A program made the position numbers and the translations under genes. From the IMG/VR virus record IMGVR_UViG_3300007523_000090, positions 1 through 23,767 of that record: DNA of 23,767 bases. One strand, given 5' to 3'. Below are positions 19,901 to 23,767 of this stretch, in pieces (position 1 is the stretch's first letter; each line of letters opens with the position of its first letter). The notes under the pieces are model-generated. The model ran no database searches, was not told where the DNA came from, and worked only from the letters and a program-made list of their open reading frames with translations. This DNA comes from a virus.

Positions 19901-21474
19901 CCGAAGCGGCGGCGAAACTCACATTCGACACGCTCGACGCCGAGCGGCAACTGTCGGAGATCGAGCGGCGTCTCGACGGGTTCGCCCGCCGGGCCGAGAA
20001 TCTGTCAACTGGTCTTGGAGCCGCGGGCGGCGTAGGGGGACCAAGCGGGATGGGCGGCAATCCGTCCGGCGCAGCCCCGGCCGTCGTCGGCTCGTCCGAC
20101 CCGTTCGCGTCGACAAACGAGAAGCTTTCCCAGATCGTTGACCTCCTAAAGGGCGGGGCTGGCGGGGGCGGTAGCGGCTCGGGGGTCGCAGGTGGCGGCG
20201 GCGGGTCGTCGCGTTGGGAGCAGCCCGATTCACCCCGACCAAAGGCCGACTCGAACACCTCTCGGGGTGGGCGGAGCGGCTTCGGCGCGCTCACGGGCGC
20301 CGTGACGACGATGGCCGGTGCGTCTAATCCGGTCAGTGGTATCGCGTCCGGCGGTGCAGCTATTATCGGCGCGGTCGGTGGCCCTATTGCGGGCGCGGTC
20401 GCTGGCATGGTGGCCGGGCTCGTCGGAGTGCTTGTAGCCGCGGCACAGCAAGCCGTCCAAGTCGCGACGACTTCAAGCAAAATGCTCCGGGCAGAACATA
20501 TCCGAACGGGCACAGCAAGCGACGCGCGGACGGTGGCGACCCGCCTCTCGGCGATCTCCGCTAACGGTGGGTGGTCGCCCGAAGAGGCCCAACAGATGGC
20601 GCAGGAGGAGCAATCGGCCTCTGGCCTCGGCTCTTCCGTCGGCGGCGCGGCCGGAACTCTCAAAATGGCTGGCGTCTCAATGTCGGGTTTTGGGCGGTTT
20701 CGCGGCGCGAGTCGCCAGTACGGCGGAACGACCGGGGGATCCTATGAGGCTCTGAGGCTCGCGGGTATGGCGCGCGGTGTCGGGCTCGACCCGAACACGA
20801 TCCTTGATCAAGTCGCCTCGTCCCGCTCAACCCTCGCGCCCTATGGCGGCGGGGATGACGGCACCGGTGAACAGCGGGATTTCATGGAGCGGGTCTATAG
20901 CACCGAGGCGGGCCGGTCCACGGGCAAGGGCGCGGCTGGCGTTATCACCGGACTAGCTCAAGGCAACGTCTCCCGGGCTGAGCGGTTTCGCGAGCCGCTC
21001 AAGACGATGGCCAGCACGTTTGATGACATGGCGGCTTATGAGACCGCGGGCAAGAGCGGTGCGACTGATATCTTTGGTTACTCGGCCGCGCTTTCGGACG
21101 CGGCGATCAATCAGACACCCGAGCAAAAAGCCATGAGCTACAAGGCTCGGGGACTTAGCAGTGAGCAGGCCGGTAGCCTTTTGGCTGCGTCAACGGGGCA
21201 ATCCTTCGCCGCCGGCTCGGCCGTGGCGAACGCGGCGGGTGACTATGGGATCCCGACGATGGACTTTTCAGCACCCGGCGCAGACGCCGCGTCAATGCAG
21301 ACGGATTACCTTCGGGTGCTAGGGGCCAGCGCGGAGCAGGACAGCATCAACATCGCAGGCTCGCTTGACCACCTCGGCGGCATCTTGGGCACGCTCAAAA
21401 TGATGGCGGCTTGGGATCGGGGCAAGCGGGACTTCTCCGCCGGGGTGGCTGACGCGGTCTTCGCCAACCCGTGA
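19897..21474 (+). CDS. Tape measure protein
   Basis: The 525-residue product starts at ATG 19897 after AAGGGAG and overlaps the chaperone stop. It opens with a typical tape-measure start (AKLTFDTLDAERQLSEIERRL), has a Gly/Ser-rich linker (about 85-125), a long hydrophobic Gly/Ala/Val segment (about 150-190) that could insert in the host membrane, and then helical sequence. Tape measure proteins span the tail lumen and set tail length. At roughly 0.15 nm per residue this one predicts a tail near 79 nm, which is short for a myovirus. It follows the chaperones and precedes the hub gene, as expected. Confidence 0.82.
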   Translation: MTEAAAKLTFDTLDAERQLSEIERRLDGFARRAENLSTGLGAAGGVGGPSGMGGNPSGAAPAVVGSSDPFASTNEKLSQIVDLLKGGAGGGGSGSGVAGGGGGSSRWEQPDSPRPKADSNTSRGGRSGFGALTGAVTTMAGASNPVSGIASGGAAIIGAVGGPIAGAVAGMVAGLVGVLVAAAQQAVQVATTSSKMLRAEHIRTGTASDARTVATRLSAISANGGWSPEEAQQMAQEEQSASGLGSSVGGAAGTLKMAGVSMSGFGRFRGASRQYGGTTGGSYEALRLAGMARGVGLDPNTILDQVASSRSTLAPYGGGDDGTGEQRDFMERVYSTEAGRSTGKGAAGVITGLAQGNVSRAERFREPLKTMASTFDDMAAYETAGKSGATDIFGYSAALSDAAINQTPEQKAMSYKARGLSSEQAGSLLAASTGQSFAAGSAVANAAGDYGIPTMDFSAPGADAASMQTDYLRVLGASAEQDSINIAGSLDHLGGILGTLKMMAAWDRGKRDFSAGVADAVFANP

Positions 21475-21487
21475 TAGGTGGTACGAA

Positions 21488-23767
21488 ATGATTAACGTTG
21501 TGATCCATAGGTTCGACAAAAAGGCGCAAACGGCAGACGTTTTCAGCTTCAAGCATACTCAACGCCTTCGCGGTGGGGGAGGCGGCGGCTTTTCATCGTT
21601 GGAGGTGCAAGTTAGTCCGGTCTCGTTTTCACTTGTAGACCGCCCCAACGCGCGAGACTGGATAACGCTTGAGGTCAACGGAGACACGATCTTTGTCGGG
21701 CGAATCAGCTCTTCGAGTTTTAGTGTTGAATCGGGCGAGACCGGGCTTGTGCAACGCGAGCCCCTGAATATCAGCGCCGTCGGGTTCCTAGACGTGGATC
21801 TCGACATTATGGTGACCCCGGCACGCTCGACGTCGGTCGGTGGGTTATACGGTCAACGGGAATGGTTTGAGAAAGTCGTTATCCCGATGGCGGGACAGAT
21901 CAACGGGCCGGTCGGGAAGACGTTGGCGGGTTTTCTCGTGGCGGTCTACAACTGCCAAGTACCCGGCACCGTTTTTGGTTTAGGTGAAACTACTACTAAG
22001 ACCCTCGGAGAATGCGTTTACCCGGTCTTTGACCGGCTAAGCGCGGGCCACTTTGCGATTCAGGCGCAGCCCGTTGAGGTCGTGCAAGGCTTTAGCTCGG
22101 CCGGGGTGCAGTCCATCACGAAGGCCGCCGGCAAGGCGTCGCAGTTGCTGACCGGCACCTACCAGCCGAACGAGCAGTTGATCGAGCTGACCGCTTGCTT
22201 GCTGACACACGACGCGACGATCGGGATGGGCGGACGCCAGCCAGTGCCGCTTGTCGGTCGGGGAAGCCCGGACCGCTTGCGTGGGCGGATTATGGCGCTG
22301 CGCTATCGCGTCGCCCCCTTTCGCGTGGCGGCGCTCAAGGACCGCATTAGGGACGCGTCGGGGGTGTCGGGGGGCTTTACGGCCATGCCGAGCGCGGCGG
22401 CGGTAAGCCGTTTTGACGCCGAAGAGTTCAACCGACCGACATGGAAGGAGTTGAAAGTAAAGAACGTTGGTGTTCTTTGTTTCCGCGTCAACTCGTCGAC
22501 AAGCGGCAGCGGGGAGGTATCAGCCGCAACGGCGTGGCTCTCGTTCATCGGCGGCGGCGACGATATGAAACTCGCCGAAAATCTCGGTCTCCCGTACTTT
22601 GACGAGAAGCGCACAGCGCGGGACGGTCTACGCCTACAGACGACCCTCTGGCCGTTCATCCCGCCTCTTGGTGGGGTGAAAAAAGACGGGCCGGAGGCGA
22701 CCGATATTATGGCCCTCGTGTCGAGACTCGCTGCGACCTATTATCAGTTCGCGTCCCCCGGCGCGATGTTCGAGGAGGGGTCAGCGACGCTCGCGGTTTT
22801 CAGCCCCGAGTATGAGCCCGGCATGGTTATTCAAGTGCCGATCGGGGGTCGGCTGTTGACCGCCTACGTCGTCGCGGTGACACACGACGGGGCCGTTGAC
22901 GGTGACGGGCACGTCGAGGGCACGACAACGCTAAACTTCGCCCGTGGGCTTTTCGACGAAGCTTTGCGCGATCCGGAGATACCGATTAACGAAGCCGACG
23001 TTCCAACACAAACCCTTGGAACTTCCACGTCGGCGGACCCGAAAAAGGACTGCAATGAGGGCCGCCCGGTCAACACCCCGGCGGGAAGAAACCCGCAAAA
23101 GTTCAACCGATTGGCGCAAGTCCCCGTTATTGATTGGCTAAAGTCGTTCGGACTAGCAACGATCGAACAATCCGGGGGTGATCGTCTAAAGCGCCAGATG
23201 ATAAGTGTTTTCGACGGCACCGGGACTTGGGGGGTCGGTGGGGAGACGGCCCAGAAGAACGCTTACGCCGCGTCCGCGTGCATGTATGTGATCCAACGAT
23301 ATTGGCGATCCCGCTATCCCGACGCTCGAATCCACATCGCAGGACCACAAGGCTGGGTCCGAAACAGCTCGGACGTCTCGCATTCGTCGACGGCCGGTTT
23401 CGACTTTTATATCGATAAAAATGACGGGTCGGGTCTTCGCGTCTCCGCGGGCGCAGCGTGGGCGAGTCTCTGGCGGCTTGAGGACAACGGCCGCTTGCCA
23501 CGGGGTGGGAAGGGGCTTTACCTCAATGTCAACCCCGGTGGGGTAAACGCCAACCCTAAAGGGGTTAGTGCAAACGAAGACGGCGGCGGGCTGCTATGGG
23601 GAGACGCCAGCGCAGGGTTCGGGCAGTACGCCGGACCCGGGGGGAGTTCCGGCACGCATTACGACTTCGCGGGCTACCTGAGCAACCCGGATGCCGCTGG
23701 TCGACGCAACCCCAACGGGCAACACTGGCTCGCGACCGACTGGGACGGCGACGGGAATGATGAGCTA
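21488..23767 (+). CDS. Baseplate-hub-like tail protein with C-terminal M15-like zinc peptidase, 3' end outside the window
   Basis: From ATG 21488 (after AGGTGG) the frame is open for 760 codons to the window edge. The N-terminal two-thirds (about 1-545) is strand-rich and follows the tape measure gene, the place of hub proteins (T4 gp27, gpD-like). It begins with INVVIHRFDKK and has a 'V..RPNARDWITLEVNGDTIFVGRI' pattern typical of hub beta-barrels. From about 565 a second domain appears with HSSTAGFD at 632-639 (the M15 zinc pattern H-x6-D) and THYDF at 723-727 (HxD, with His724 and Asp726). These match the zinc ligands and active-site area of D-Ala-D-Ala carboxypeptidase/VanX-type and phage endolysin M15 enzymes. 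It probably trims peptidoglycan during penetration. The last residues WDGDGNDEL look like the start of a Ca-binding repeat. Confidence 0.78.
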   Translation, partial: MINVVIHRFDKKAQTADVFSFKHTQRLRGGGGGGFSSLEVQVSPVSFSLVDRPNARDWITLEVNGDTIFVGRISSSSFSVESGETGLVQREPLNISAVGFLDVDLDIMVTPARSTSVGGLYGQREWFEKVVIPMAGQINGPVGKTLAGFLVAVYNCQVPGTVFGLGETTTKTLGECVYPVFDRLSAGHFAIQAQPVEVVQGFSSAGVQSITKAAGKASQLLTGTYQPNEQLIELTACLLTHDATIGMGGRQPVPLVGRGSPDRLRGRIMALRYRVAPFRVAALKDRIRDASGVSGGFTAMPSAAAVSRFDAEEFNRPTWKELKVKNVGVLCFRVNSSTSGSGEVSAATAWLSFIGGGDDMKLAENLGLPYFDEKRTARDGLRLQTTLWPFIPPLGGVKKDGPEATDIMALVSRLAATYYQFASPGAMFEEGSATLAVFSPEYEPGMVIQVPIGGRLLTAYVVAVTHDGAVDGDGHVEGTTTLNFARGLFDEALRDPEIPINEADVPTQTLGTSTSADPKKDCNEGRPVNTPAGRNPQKFNRLAQVPVIDWLKSFGLATIEQSGGDRLKRQMISVFDGTGTWGVGGETAQKNAYAASACMYVIQRYWRSRYPDARIHIAGPQGWVRNSSDVSHSSTAGFDFYIDKNDGSGLRVSAGAAWASLWRLEDNGRLPRGGKGLYLNVNPGGVNANPKGVSANEDGGGLLWGDASAGFGQYAGPGGSSGTHYDFAGYLSNPDAAGRRNPNGQHWLATDWDGDGNDEL

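Noticed and set aside
20340-20470. Hydrophobic segment read as a separate holin
   Set aside because: It is in frame within the tape measure protein, where such segments are normal.
1-23767. tRNA genes, CRISPR arrays, insertion sequences, attachment sites
   Set aside because: I looked for cloverleaf patterns, regularly spaced repeats, transposase motifs with terminal repeats and direct-repeat core sites and saw none that I could support.

Overview
The window (about 62% G+C by eye) is the head-neck-tail morphogenesis region of a tailed bacteriophage or prophage with a contractile tail (a myovirus morphotype: sheath and tube genes are both present). Its host is probably a high-GC bacterium. I cannot name the host or the phage genus from sequence alone. 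Genes are tightly packed on the + strand with Shine-Dalgarno sites and TAATG/ATGA overlaps, and almost every + strand gene fits the usual order of a myophage late operon.

Layout. (1) 1-7663, head: an uncharacterised gene open at the left edge, portal, a small gene, a zeta-toxin-like kinase, a MuF/SPP1 gp7-like head protein, a capsid maturation protease, a scaffold-like gene, the major capsid protein, then a hairpin with a short T-tract. (2) 7690-14785, small structural and neck/completion genes (7690, 8187, 10166, 13254, 14051), interrupted by three accessory genes at 9227, 11017 and 11676. These three share an N-terminal tag module; the third is a complete type IB DNA topoisomerase. A 39-residue basic peptide gene at 13925 is also here. 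(3) 14830-17539, tail sheath and tail tube. (4) 17540-19194, an accessory island: a promoter, a structured non-coding RNA candidate and a bidirectional terminator on +, then a four-gene operon of small proteins on the - strand with its own promoter. (5) 19195-23767, tail chaperones (probably joined by a +1 or -2 frameshift), a tape measure protein, and a baseplate-hub-like protein with a C-terminal M15-like zinc peptidase domain, cut by the right edge.

The most interesting content is the accessory layer on the ordinary virion genes. Two consensus-grade sigma70-type promoters, one rightward at 9153-9180 before a tagged gene and one leftward at 19093-19120 before the small-gene operon, carry the same 16-bp perfect palindrome CCCTAAACGTTTAGGG as their whole -35/-10 spacer. 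This implies one repressor controls both accessory units. The tagged proteins share an N-terminal helix (around S-WAD--L), a PP-G(Y/F)--IPG-K--GY-K stretch and a G--W---Y segment. The zeta-like kinase carries a looser version of the aromatic part. I infer that this is a virion-loading or docking module carrying exchangeable cargo (topoisomerase, kinase, unknown repeat domains), perhaps delivered with the DNA. That is a hypothesis, not something the sequence proves.

Limits: no database or folding program was used. Family calls rest on motifs, length and gene order; helices and hairpins were paired by hand.
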